This document shows, piece after piece, positions 42,494 to 50,788 of a stretch of 64,000 bases of DNA. This DNA comes from VXNE01 sp965261535 (GTDB lineage Bacteria > Pseudomonadota > Gammaproteobacteria > Pseudomonadales > Azotimanducaceae). Under the pieces are notes generated by a model that was not told the DNA's origin, ran no database searches, and worked only from the letters and a program-made list of their open reading frames with translations. Every line of letters begins with the position of its first letter. Position 1 is the first letter of the stretch. The position numbers and the translations under genes are program-made. Location of the stretch: contig OZ253469.1 of assembly GCA_965261535.1 (NCBI GenBank), positions 186,001-250,000 on the forward strand, written 5' to 3'.

Positions 42494-43822
42494 ATGCTAG
42501 AAGACCGTTTCGGCCAGCCCATGACGACGGACTCGGCGCGCGCGGCGGCACTCTACGACGAGGCGGTCGACCTCCTGTTCGCGCTGCAGCCCGGTAGCGG
42601 CGCCCTCATCGACAAGGCATTGGCGCTCGACCCAGACTTCGCCCTCGCGCACTGCGCCAAGGCACGATCCCTGGCAACACTCGGCACGATCGGGGAAGCA
42701 CGGCGGTGCGCCGAACGGGGCCGCGACCTGGCAGCGCGTCTTTCCGAGCGCGAGCGCCGTCACGCCGACATCGTCTATCTCGCGCTCCGCGGTGAGTCAC
42801 CGCAGGCGCTTCGCGCCGTCCGCGAACACGCGGCCGCGTATCCCCGCGATGCGGTGCCCCTTTCGTTCGCCCTCGGGGTCTACGGGCTGCTCGGCTTCGG
42901 TGGTTTCAATGACTTTCATGTCCAGCAGGCGGAGTTGCTCGCGAGCGTGGCCCGCGCATGGGGAGAGGACTGGTGGTTCCTCGCGGCCTTCGGTTGGGCA
43001 CTGGTCGAAGCCGGACGCGCCGAAGCCGGTATCCCCATGCTCGACCGGGCACTGGAACTGAATCCCGACAACGCCAATGCCGTGCACGGCCGGGTCCATG
43101 GGTACTACGAAGCGGGTGCGGCGGCCGAGGGAGAAGCGTTGATCGACGCCTGGCTGCCGAACTATGACCGCACCGCCGTGTTGCACGGACACCTTTCCTG
43201 GCACCGGGCGCTCTTCGCCCTGCAACGTGGCCAGGCCGAGCGCGCTATCGCCATCTATCGAGATAGCGTTCGCCCGGTCGCCTCCCGCGCTTTGCCCATG
43301 TTCACCACTATCGACGCGGCATCGTTCATCACGCGGGCGGACATCGCAGGCCACCCGCTCGACACCGGGGAAAGACGGGAGGTCGCCGCGTTCGCGCGAA
43401 AGCACTTTCCGGAACCGGGCGTGCCTTTCGTCAACGCCCACCTGGCCATGGCCTACGCCTCGGTGAGAGACAGCGACGCCCTTTCGGGTCTTGAGCGGGC
43501 AGTCGCAACATTGCTCGATAAGGGGGCGCAAACGTCGGGCCGCGTCGTTTCGCTAGCATGCGGGGCGATCGCCGCCCACGGGCGCGGCCACTACGAAACC
43601 GCTTGGGAAAAGATGCTTGAAGCGATGCCGCACCTGGAACGGCTCGGCGGCAGCCACGCGCAACGCGACGTGTTCATCGACCTGCTGATCTCGGCGGCCA
43701 TCCATGCCGGCGCGATGAAAGACGCAGAACGCGTCGCAAAGGGGCGATGGGCGCGGCGGGCGGGTCATCTCAATGCAGGCTGGTTGGCACGGCTTGTCGA
43801 GCGACGCACACCCTGCCAATAG
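42494..43822 (+). CDS. Tetratricopeptide-repeat protein (TTC38-like)
   Basis: A 442-residue all-helical protein with TPR-like repeats: ALYDEAVDLLFALQPGSGAL, IDKALALDPDFALAHCAKAR, FGWALVEAGRAEAGIPMLDR and ALELNPDNANAVHGRVHGYY. The overall organisation, with a long middle and GHLSWHRALFALQRGQAERA, resembles the TTC38 family of stand-alone TPR proteins. No signal peptide is evident, so it is probably cytoplasmic. TPRs mediate protein contacts; the partner is unknown. It is monocistronic. Confidence 0.8.
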   Translation: MLEDRFGQPMTTDSARAAALYDEAVDLLFALQPGSGALIDKALALDPDFALAHCAKARSLATLGTIGEARRCAERGRDLAARLSERERRHADIVYLALRGESPQALRAVREHAAAYPRDAVPLSFALGVYGLLGFGGFNDFHVQQAELLASVARAWGEDWWFLAAFGWALVEAGRAEAGIPMLDRALELNPDNANAVHGRVHGYYEAGAAAEGEALIDAWLPNYDRTAVLHGHLSWHRALFALQRGQAERAIAIYRDSVRPVASRALPMFTTIDAASFITRADIAGHPLDTGERREVAAFARKHFPEPGVPFVNAHLAMAYASVRDSDALSGLERAVATLLDKGAQTSGRVVSLACGAIAAHGRGHYETAWEKMLEAMPHLERLGGSHAQRDVFIDLLISAAIHAGAMKDAERVAKGRWARRAGHLNAGWLARLVERRTPCQ

Positions 43823-43895
43823 CTAATAAATCAGGAAAGACATCAGATATATCTATCTGTTTATTATTATTTTTATACATCCACATTCGAGAATG

Positions 43896-43971
43896 TGGTG
43901 GAGCCAGCCGGGATCGAACCGGCGACCTCCACAATGCCATTGTGGCGCTCTCCCAGCTGAGCTATGGCCCC
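43896..43971 (-). tRNA. tRNA-Ala (GGC)
   Basis: A 76-nt cloverleaf on the minus strand: acceptor GGGGCCA pairs with TGGCTCC, D arm AGCTCAGCTGGGAGAGC, anticodon stem-loop CCACAATGGCATTGTGG with GGC anticodon, T arm GCCGGTTCGATCCCGGC and encoded CCA. An 8-bp inverted repeat (CCACATTC/GAATGTGG, 43881-43898) overlaps its CCA end and may help 3' processing or termination. No further gene is seen in the 173 bp up to the DUF4143 fragment. Confidence 0.95.
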
Positions 43972-44144
43972 AGGAAACGTCGCGAATTGCACGCGACGTC
44001 AGGCGCGCGATGATATGCGCCCCATTCGCCGTGTCAATTTTTCGCCTATTTTCGTCACCCTTGTCCAACGAGACGTCATCGGCTCGGTTCCTGGACGGTA
44101 CGAGGTCGTCGACTTCAATGCGACACGCGAGTCCCGTGCGGAGT

Positions 44145-44816
44145 CTACGACCGGCTTCGAAGCTCCAACGTTAGTTCCCGAAGACCGATCCCTTCCGCCT
44201 GTCCGGAGACTGGGAAGCGGTCTTCACCCGCGTGAACGACGAAAGCGCGAGCAGGCTTGAGATCCTCGCAGGCGGAGTGAAAGCCGCGGCTGATCCTGGG
44301 CGCAAGCGAGCGTTTGATCTCGATTGCCCACATCGCGCCGCTCCTGAATTCGATGACGAGGTCGATCTCGGCCCCACCGCTCGTCCGGTAGAAGGACGCC
44401 AAGGCCGGCCAGCGCAATCCCGCCAGGAGAGTCTCGACGGCAAAGCCCTCCCAACTCTGGCCAACCACCGGATGTCCGGCGAGCGCCTCCAAAGACGGAA
44501 TGCCCAACAGCGCATGGACCAGGCCACTATCACGAACGTAGACCTTCGGCGACTTCACCAGGCGCTTTCCAACGTTCGCCCGCAGCGGCGGGAGACCCCT
44601 GACAAGCAGCAGATCTACCAGCAGGTCGACGTATCGCGTGACCGACTGAGGACTCACCTCCAGCGCGTGCGCCAATACCGAGGCGTTGAGAAGCGCTCCC
44701 TGTCGGTGAGCAAGCATCGTCCAGAGTCGTTCGAGTCCGGCCGCCGGCACACGCGGACCGAACTCGGCAACATCATGCTCCAGGTAAGTTCTGATGAAGT
44801 CCTTGCGCCAAGTCAA
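44145..44816 (-). CDS. DUF4143 protein lacking its N-terminal AAA ATPase
   Basis: A 223-residue C-terminal part of an AAA_14/DUF4143 protein. It begins at MTWRKDFIRTYLEHDVAEFG, which in full proteins follows the ATPase lid, then the helix-turn-helix region (LLNASVLAHALEVSPQSVTR, YVDLLVDLLLVRGLPP) and nuclease-like DUF4143 fold (KVYVRDSGLVHALLGI, SGGAEIDLVIEFRSGAMWAI, EIKRS). The roughly 150-residue Walker ATPase half is missing, and gltX starts 98 bp upstream, so this is a truncated gene. The AEIDLVIE...EIK pattern resembles the metal-binding core of PD-(D/E)XK nucleases. Confidence 0.72.
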   Translation of the reverse strand: MTWRKDFIRTYLEHDVAEFGPRVPAAGLERLWTMLAHRQGALLNASVLAHALEVSPQSVTRYVDLLVDLLLVRGLPPLRANVGKRLVKSPKVYVRDSGLVHALLGIPSLEALAGHPVVGQSWEGFAVETLLAGLRWPALASFYRTSGGAEIDLVIEFRSGAMWAIEIKRSLAPRISRGFHSACEDLKPARAFVVHAGEDRFPVSGQAEGIGLRELTLELRSRS

Positions 44817-44914
44817 GCTCGCCCGACGCGTCGACGATACTACATGCCGCAGATCTCGCCGCCCTTGAACCCCGCACCGGGCGAGAGACCGGGGTATCCG
44901 CTTCGCCGATCTCC

Positions 44915-46420
44915 TCAGTTCTCCGCGTTCGAACGCGCGGCGGCGCGAAGGACAGCGAAGTCCTTGTCCAGTCGTTTCGTCGCCTTTTTCGATATGCCGC
45001 CAAGGGCGACTACGGCGGAGCGCAGGCGCGCGCGCGTCAAGTCAGCTCCGAGGAAAGCCATGGAGTCGAACAACGGTAGCGCCGCCGCGCGACCGGAGAC
45101 CGCAACGAACAGCGGGAACAGGAAATCGCGCAGCTTGGTGTCCATCGCCGCGGCCAGCGCCCTGCACTCCCGCATCAGTTCGCCGCTTTCCCACGTGCGC
45201 ACCGTCGTCATCATCGCCAGCGCATGGTGCAGGACACGCTTGCAGTCTTCCGCCGACAACGTCTTGTGCTGGAACAGATCCGCCGACAGGGCTCGGCGTT
45301 CGCCCAACAGGTAGTCGACCTGCGGTGCGATGTCGATGAAACGCTCCGTGCGGGATTGAATTAGCGGCACGAGGGGCTCAAGCCTGTCGCGGTTGAGCGC
45401 CCATTGCCCCACCCGGTCGGAGAACTCGGCCGGCGACAGGTTCCGGATGTATTGGCCGTTCAACCAATCAAGTTTCTCCAGGTCGAAGATCGGTCCGCCC
45501 CTGGAGACGCGGTCCAGATCGAACTCCGCGATCATTTCCTCGACGCTGAACACCTCCCGCTCGTCCGGCATGGACCAGCCGATCAGGCCAAGGTAGTTCA
45601 GGAGCGCTTCCGGCAGATAGCCGACATCGCGAAAGTAGTGCAGGCTGACGGGATGCCTGCGCTTGGACAGCTTGCTCCTGTCCCGGTTGCGCAGCAGGGG
45701 CAGGTGGGCGTGCTCGGGCATGTCCCAGCCGAAATATCGATAGAGGAGCTGGTGCTTCGGCATCGAACTGATCCAGTCGTCGCCGCGCAGGACATGGGTG
45801 ATGCCCATGAGGTGGTCGTCGACAACCACGGCGAGGTGATAGGTGGGAAATCCATCGCTCTTCAGCAGGACCTGCATGTCGACCTGGGACCAGGGGATCT
45901 CGATCGCCCCGCGCAGCCGGTCCTCGAAACGGCAAGCGCCGCCGCACGGCACGCGCATGCGCACGACGTGCGGCTCTCCCGCCTCCACCCGGGCGGCGGT
46001 GACGGAGGGATCCAGACCGCCGCAGAGGCCGTCGTAGCGCGGCGTCTCGCCGCGTTGCCGCTGCGCGCGTCGCAACGCATCCAGGCGATCGGACCCGCAA
46101 AAGCAGTAGAAAGCGTTGTCCTCGTCGACGAGTCGCCGAACGTGGCGGCGATAGATCTCCCCGCGCTCACTTTGCCGGTAGGGACCGCAGGGCCCATCCC
46201 GGTCCGGCCCTTCGTCCCACTCGATACCCGCCCATCGCAGCGCGTCGACGATCATGGACTCCGCCTTGGCGTCGGATCGTTCCCTATCGGTATCTTCGAT
46301 GCGCAGGATGAACTGGCCGCCGTGCTGGCGGGCGAACACCCAGTTGAAAAGCGCCACATAAGCGGTGCCGACATGGGGATCGCCCGTAGGCGAAGGCGCA
46401 ACGCGGGTGCGAACAGTCAT
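44915..46420 (-). CDS. gltX: Glutamyl-tRNA synthetase
   Basis: A 501-residue class I synthetase charging tRNA-Glu. The HIGH motif is RVAPSPTGDPHVGTAYVALF and the KMSKS motif is RSKLSKRRHPVS; FILRIEDTDRERS and VLRGDDWISSMPKHQLLY are signature blocks. The C-terminal anticodon-binding helical domain is complete (LRSAVVALGGISKKATKRL). Length is standard. The ATG at 46420 begins directly MTVRTRVAPSPTG. It is a single leftward gene upstream of the truncated DUF4143 gene. Confidence 0.95.
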   Translation of the reverse strand: MTVRTRVAPSPTGDPHVGTAYVALFNWVFARQHGGQFILRIEDTDRERSDAKAESMIVDALRWAGIEWDEGPDRDGPCGPYRQSERGEIYRRHVRRLVDEDNAFYCFCGSDRLDALRRAQRQRGETPRYDGLCGGLDPSVTAARVEAGEPHVVRMRVPCGGACRFEDRLRGAIEIPWSQVDMQVLLKSDGFPTYHLAVVVDDHLMGITHVLRGDDWISSMPKHQLLYRYFGWDMPEHAHLPLLRNRDRSKLSKRRHPVSLHYFRDVGYLPEALLNYLGLIGWSMPDEREVFSVEEMIAEFDLDRVSRGGPIFDLEKLDWLNGQYIRNLSPAEFSDRVGQWALNRDRLEPLVPLIQSRTERFIDIAPQVDYLLGERRALSADLFQHKTLSAEDCKRVLHHALAMMTTVRTWESGELMRECRALAAAMDTKLRDFLFPLFVAVSGRAAALPLFDSMAFLGADLTRARLRSAVVALGGISKKATKRLDKDFAVLRAAARSNAEN

Positions 46421-46552
46421 CCAGAATACGGACAGTGGAGTCGGGCAATATTATAGGGGAACGCGCCTGCGCCCGGTCGCACCGACAATGCTACGCGTCG
46501 CGCGGGGATCCGTCGGTGAGAAAGGCGACCCAAGGCGGGCCTCAGGCGATCG

Positions 46553-47461
46553 TCAGACGATGTTCGCAGCCGCGATATCGTCGTCCATGATCCCCTGCCC
46601 GTCCGCCGTCACCAGTTCCCATGCGTCGTCGACTCGCAGGAGCGCGTGGGCCAGCTTGTTGTTGAGCGCATGGCCCGACATGTAGCCTTCAAAAGCGCCG
46701 ATTACCGGCTTGCCGAGCAGGTAGAGGTCGCCGATCGCATCGAGCAGCTTGTGCTTGACGAATTCGTCCTCGTAGCGCAGGCCCCCCTCGTTCATGATGC
46801 CGCCACCGCTGATGCCGACAGCATTTCCGAGGTTCGAACCGAGGCATCGGTTGATGGCGCGAGCCTGTTCGAGTTCTTCAACTTCGCCAAATGATCGCGC
46901 GCGGCTGACATCATTGACATAGGAGTTGTGCGCGAAGTCGAGTTCCGCGTACTTCGGGTACCGCCGGTAGACCGGGTGATCCTTGACGAAGGTATAGGCT
47001 GCCTTGAACCCGCTATAGGGCGCGAGAGACGCCCACGCGTCCCCTTGCGACACCGTGATCTTGCGCGTGATCCGAAACAGTTTCTTGGCGACGGGCAATT
47101 CCTGGATGCCTACGCTCCGGATCAAGTTGATGAACGGTGCGGCGCTTCCATCCATGATCGGCACTTCCTCACCGGAGAGTTCGACCAGGAGATTGTCGAT
47201 TCCGAGGCCCCATAGACCCGACATCAGGTGTTCCACCGTCGCCACCTGCACACCATCCTGAATGATGCTGGTCGACAATGTCGTGTCCGATACATTCTGT
47301 ACCAGGGCACGGACGGGACGGGAGTTCCTGATATCGGTGCGAATGAACTGGACCCCGGTATCGGCATCGGCAGGGCGAAGCGTCATACGCACGTTTTTGC
47401 CCGAGTGCACGCCGGTACCAATAGCGTGTGCTGGGGCGCAAATGGTTTTTTGACTTAGCAT
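46553..47461 (-). CDS. lpxC: UDP-3-O-acyl-N-acetylglucosamine deacetylase
   Basis: A 302-residue zinc deacetylase, the committed step of lipid A synthesis. Zinc ligands and catalytic residues are in VATVEHLMSGLWGLGIDN (His), KHKLLDAIGDLYLLG (His, Asp) and GHALNNKLAHALL (general His); VPIMDGSAAPFI is a signature. The ATG at 47461 (MLSQKTICAPAHAIGTGVHS) is the family start, although the frame stays open to 47836. It shows an LPS-bearing outer membrane. The gap to the next gene (47462-47744) is AT-rich and probably holds divergent promoters. Confidence 0.95.
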   Translation of the reverse strand: MLSQKTICAPAHAIGTGVHSGKNVRMTLRPADADTGVQFIRTDIRNSRPVRALVQNVSDTTLSTSIIQDGVQVATVEHLMSGLWGLGIDNLLVELSGEEVPIMDGSAAPFINLIRSVGIQELPVAKKLFRITRKITVSQGDAWASLAPYSGFKAAYTFVKDHPVYRRYPKYAELDFAHNSYVNDVSRARSFGEVEELEQARAINRCLGSNLGNAVGISGGGIMNEGGLRYEDEFVKHKLLDAIGDLYLLGKPVIGAFEGYMSGHALNNKLAHALLRVDDAWELVTADGQGIMDDDIAAANIV

Positions 47462-47744
47462 TGTGTGTCCGGTTGGCAAGCTCAACTTGCGCCAAGTTGG
47501 GGGATGATAAACGCATGCCATATCAAAATGAAGGAAAAATGGAGGGGGAAACGCAAAAAAATGGCAAACACTCCGATACCCATCGACGCTATGAATCCGA
47601 GCCCCGTCACAATGATGGCGATCCCTGTTAAGCCTACATCCAACTTCGCGTCGATGGCGCGCCGCGCACTCACTTCGCACCGCCTTGACGCAAGTGTACC
47701 GCGGGCACCGGGAACGGCCGGTCCCTTCCGATACGTTGCACGCG

Positions 47745-48194
47745 ATGTTTGAGAAGCTAAGGCAGCTTGTGCGGCAGCAGGCGGCCGCTTCGACCACTCC
47801 GGACGAAGCGGTATCCGTGGCGCACGCCGCCGCCATGTTGCTCCTGGAGGTGGCTTGGGCGGATCATGAGATAGATGACGCCGAACTCGACGCCATGCGC
47901 CGGACTCTCAAGTCGCTCTACCTGATGGAAGACGCCGCGTTCGAGGCGTTGATTCGTCAAGCCAGGGCCGACCACGACGCGAGCACCGGCCTCTTTCCAT
48001 TCACGCGAACCCTGAACGATGCGCTCACTGTCGAAGAAAAAACCGCGCTACTCACGGAGCTGTGGCGACTGACCCGCTTCAGCGGCGAACGGCACCACTA
48101 CGAGGAACACGTGATACGCAAGATCGCGGATCTTCTCTATCTCAGCCACGAAGACTTCATTGCGACCAAGCTGATCGCGAGAAAGCGCCCCTGA
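47745..48194 (+). CDS. TerB-family protein
   Basis: A 149-residue TerB/TerB-like protein: helical with the acidic motif VAWADHEIDDAELDAMRRTL, the metal-binding loop characteristic of the family, and LTVEEKTALLTELWRLTRFS, HEDFIATKL. The ATG at 47745 is the family start. TerB homologues occur widely as single genes; tellurite resistance is only the historical association and cannot be claimed. It is convergent with the STAS gene and divergent from lpxC. Confidence 0.85.
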   Translation: MFEKLRQLVRQQAAASTTPDEAVSVAHAAAMLLLEVAWADHEIDDAELDAMRRTLKSLYLMEDAAFEALIRQARADHDASTGLFPFTRTLNDALTVEEKTALLTELWRLTRFSGERHHYEEHVIRKIADLLYLSHEDFIATKLIARKRP

Positions 48195-48226
48195 ACTTGC
48201 CCCGCTCCGCGGCAGGGAATCCTGGC

Positions 48227-48787
48227 TCAGTAGTGCCGCTGGTCCGGCGGCCCAACCGCCTCCAACGTGGCGACGAGATCCCGGAATTTCTCCTGGTTCG
48301 ACTCGTTCAATCCCATCAACGCCCGATGCGCCTCCAGAACGCGTCGGCGCAGATCCTCGACCGATGTCTCCCCCCGTGGCAACTCGGCGATTTGCGACTC
48401 ATCCACGAGGGGTCTCTCGACGATATGGAACACGTCGTCGAAACCGACCGTTCGCAGCACGCGCGTGATGTCGGCGTTCGTCGACACCAGGGTCGGCGTG
48501 AATCCATACAGGTCCGAAGCCTTGATGGACAGTTTGGCGAGAATGCCAAGCGAAGTGCTGTCGATGCCCAGCGTTGCCGTCAGGTCGACCAGCACCGACT
48601 TGAAGTCCTCGTCCCGGAACATTTCGGCAAGGAAGTCGTCCACCGCCGCGCACAGGTTCACGCGCACGTCGCCGACGAACTTGATCAGGTACATGCCGTC
48701 GTGATCCGCGACGAGAATGCGGCCGGGCGTCTTGGCTCCCGAGTGCGCACGCTCGGTAAACAGGGAGACGGTCTGGCGACTGTTCAT
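48227..48787 (-). CDS. STAS-domain anti-anti-sigma factor
   Basis: A 186-residue protein with an N-terminal STAS domain (GRILVADHDGMYLIKFVGDV, SVLVDLTATLGIDSTSLGIL), where the Ser in DSTSLG is the usual phosphorylation site, and a 70-residue C-terminal extension (VEDLRRRVLEAHRALMGLNE) of predicted helix. It follows the PP2C phosphatase gene by 6 bp. The pair matches HsbR/HsbA of Pseudomonas: the phosphatase dephosphorylates the antagonist, releasing it to bind an anti-sigma factor. That pathway is inference; no anti-sigma kinase gene is in the window. Confidence 0.88.
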   Translation of the reverse strand: MNSRQTVSLFTERAHSGAKTPGRILVADHDGMYLIKFVGDVRVNLCAAVDDFLAEMFRDEDFKSVLVDLTATLGIDSTSLGILAKLSIKASDLYGFTPTLVSTNADITRVLRTVGFDDVFHIVERPLVDESQIAELPRGETSVEDLRRRVLEAHRALMGLNESNQEKFRDLVATLEAVGPPDQRHY

Positions 48788-48793
48788 GCTTGA

Positions 48794-49906
48794 TTAGCCT
48801 TCACAGCCGACCATGAGGCAGGTCACGTCGTCCGGCCCGACGACCGTCGCATCGATGCCGATAGCGGACCAGAACCGATCCATGTCCGCATCGCACTCCA
48901 CGGCACTGCGCCGTAAACGGGACTCCTTGTTCACGAACCCCTTCTCCGACATGACATCGAGGACGCCATCGGACATCATCACCAGGTTGTCTCCCTCCTC
49001 GAGTTCCGCAGAAGCGGACACGTATTCGACGCGATCGAACAGCCCGACCGGTTTGCCAGCCAGTTCGAGCAAGCGCGATTCGCCGTCCCGGACATGCATG
49101 GCGTGAGGCAGGTGTCCGCCATTGGCGTAGCACAGTTCGTTGGTCCTCAGGTTGACGACGCCGATAAACATGGCGACATGCTTGTCGATGCGATTGTCAA
49201 GAATCTCGCGATTCAGCGCGACGAGAATCTCACCCGGCGCGCGCAGCATGCTGGGGCGGTACTCGCGCCTCAGGCGACGGGAGAAATTTTTCAAAATGAC
49301 GGTCACGAAGGCCGACGATGCGCCATGGCCGGATACATCGGCGATGTAGAAGACGAAGTGGTCATCGGTGATCCGGAAATAATCGACGAAGTCACCGGAC
49401 AAGAGCAAGGACGGCTGGATGCGGTGTCGCAAACGATACTGGTCTATGGCGACGGGATTGGGCGGCAGCATGCCCATCTGAATGTATCGTCCCGCCCGCT
49501 GATCCTGTTCCAGGTCGCTTACCTGCTGGAACAGGGAGGGATCGTTGGCGCGACGAACCCGCGAACGGTAGATGTTCCGGTCCATGATTTCGGCAATCGT
49601 GCCCGCCCGCGCCGGCCAAGGCAGCACATCGGTGAATCCAAGGGTCATGGCGAGCGTCAGGTCCGCGGCCGAAGGCGCGGACAAGGCCACCAGGACTGCT
49701 GGAAGGCGTTCCGTCTTGCGCGCCAAAGGGCGCGCCAGCGTTGCGAGCGAAGCGGCATCGCGAAAACCCAGGACGAACATATCGGCGGCGTCGAGAACCG
49801 CCAACTGATCCGCGCGACCGCGGGTCGAGTCGTAACCGAGTTCAGTGAGGCGCTGGACTAACGATGCGGCTACCTCCTCATCGTCATCCATCACCACGAT
49901 GGACAT
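48794..49906 (-). CDS. PP2C (SpoIIE/RsbU-type) phosphatase with degenerate receiver domain
   Basis: A 370-residue regulator: N-terminal CheY-like fold (MSIVVMDDDEEVAASLVQRL, about residues 1-115), linker coiled coil (FQQVSDLEQDQRAGRYIQMG), and a PP2C domain with metal-binding VFYIADVSGHGASSAFVTVI, AMFIGVVNL and NLVMMSDGVLD. In the receiver the segment expected to hold the phosphoacceptor Asp reads DMFVLGFRD, with Gly at that position, so control by phosphorylation is doubtful. Transcribed just upstream of the STAS gene, it probably dephosphorylates that protein. Confidence 0.88.
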   Translation of the reverse strand: MSIVVMDDDEEVAASLVQRLTELGYDSTRGRADQLAVLDAADMFVLGFRDAASLATLARPLARKTERLPAVLVALSAPSAADLTLAMTLGFTDVLPWPARAGTIAEIMDRNIYRSRVRRANDPSLFQQVSDLEQDQRAGRYIQMGMLPPNPVAIDQYRLRHRIQPSLLLSGDFVDYFRITDDHFVFYIADVSGHGASSAFVTVILKNFSRRLRREYRPSMLRAPGEILVALNREILDNRIDKHVAMFIGVVNLRTNELCYANGGHLPHAMHVRDGESRLLELAGKPVGLFDRVEYVSASAELEEGDNLVMMSDGVLDVMSEKGFVNKESRLRRSAVECDADMDRFWSAIGIDATVVGPDDVTCLMVGCEG

Positions 49907-50031
49907 TTTATTTCCGCGCGTGGTGGCGATAGGGCGCGCACGCTACTCCTTTCGAACGCCTACGACAAGACGGGTCAATCAATCGATTCAGCCCGGGTTC
50001 ATGCCGGTGCGGTAGCTGCCAACGCCGCCAA

Positions 50032-50784
50032 TCAATCGCGGGGCGCACCGACTATGCCAAGAGCGGCGAGCCGTTCGAGAACGTCCGCGCCGAACTCGAC
50101 GATCCGTTCGGGGTCGCGTCCAAGTTCGCCGGCGACCTGGACCAGCGCATCCCTGGCCGAGGGGGCATCGCCGAGAATCTGGAGCAAGCGCACCGTCACC
50201 TCGTTGGACGACACGAACCGCACCCTCTCCGCCGCGTCCCGGTAACCGATCAGCCAGGTAGCCTCTTCCGGCGGCGCCGCAGGCTGGAAGTCAGGTCCTA
50301 TCTTGTCCACAGGGAAGCGATAGCGCAGCGGCCGCGCAAGCGGCGAAAGTACCAGGGGTCGGTCGAGAAGCGGGCCTTCCGGACGCTCGCCGAACGGCTG
50401 AGCGTCCGACATGTCGAGCGCCAGCACCACCCACTCGAAGTGGCACAGCTCCAACAGAAACGGGGCGTCCACGGAAGTGTCGCGCTCCGTTTCCAGGTAG
50501 ACAAGGAACTCTTCGGGAATCTGCAGGAAGTACGGCGAACCCGAGACGTGGCGATGAATGAAGTCGCGCACCATCGCGTTCCAATGCGCGTCGCTGATGA
50601 GACCGCGCGCAACGCGAAACGTCCTCGCCAGGAAATTCTCGATATTCTGGTAGACGAGGCCGACGTAGACATCCATGCGCCGGGATGGGATGCCGGCAGG
50701 CGGCGGATTGCGTTCCGGATGCCGGATATGCGCCGCAAAATCGTGCTGCAACGCACGAAATCTCGGCAGATTGCTGCCCCGCAC
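50032..50784 (-). CDS. HvfC family protein (DUF2063), RiPP maturation partner
   Basis: A 250-residue member of the DUF2063/HvfC family, the helical partner of DUF692 oxidases. Family features: LPRFRALQHDFAAHIRHP, MDVYVGLVYQNIENFLARTF, SDAHWNAMVRDFIHRH and FLLELCHFEWVVLALDM. I propose the GTG at 50784, 4 bp after the upstream stop, giving VRGSNLPRFRALQ; the ATG at 50856 would overlap the previous gene by 68 bp. HvfC binds the precursor peptide and presents it to HvfB. It is the last gene of the hvfABC operon. Confidence 0.87.
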   Translation of the reverse strand: MRGSNLPRFRALQHDFAAHIRHPERNPPPAGIPSRRMDVYVGLVYQNIENFLARTFRVARGLISDAHWNAMVRDFIHRHVSGSPYFLQIPEEFLVYLETERDTSVDAPFLLELCHFEWVVLALDMSDAQPFGERPEGPLLDRPLVLSPLARPLRYRFPVDKIGPDFQPAAPPEEATWLIGYRDAAERVRFVSSNEVTVRLLQILGDAPSARDALVQVAGELGRDPERIVEFGADVLERLAALGIVGAPRD

Positions 50785-50788
50785 GATG

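Noticed and set aside
47482..47673. Minus-strand 63-residue hydrophobic frame just upstream of lpxC
   Set aside because: It starts with a GTG lacking a ribosome site, matches no family, and lies in the AT-rich divergent promoter region where hydrophobic frames arise by chance.
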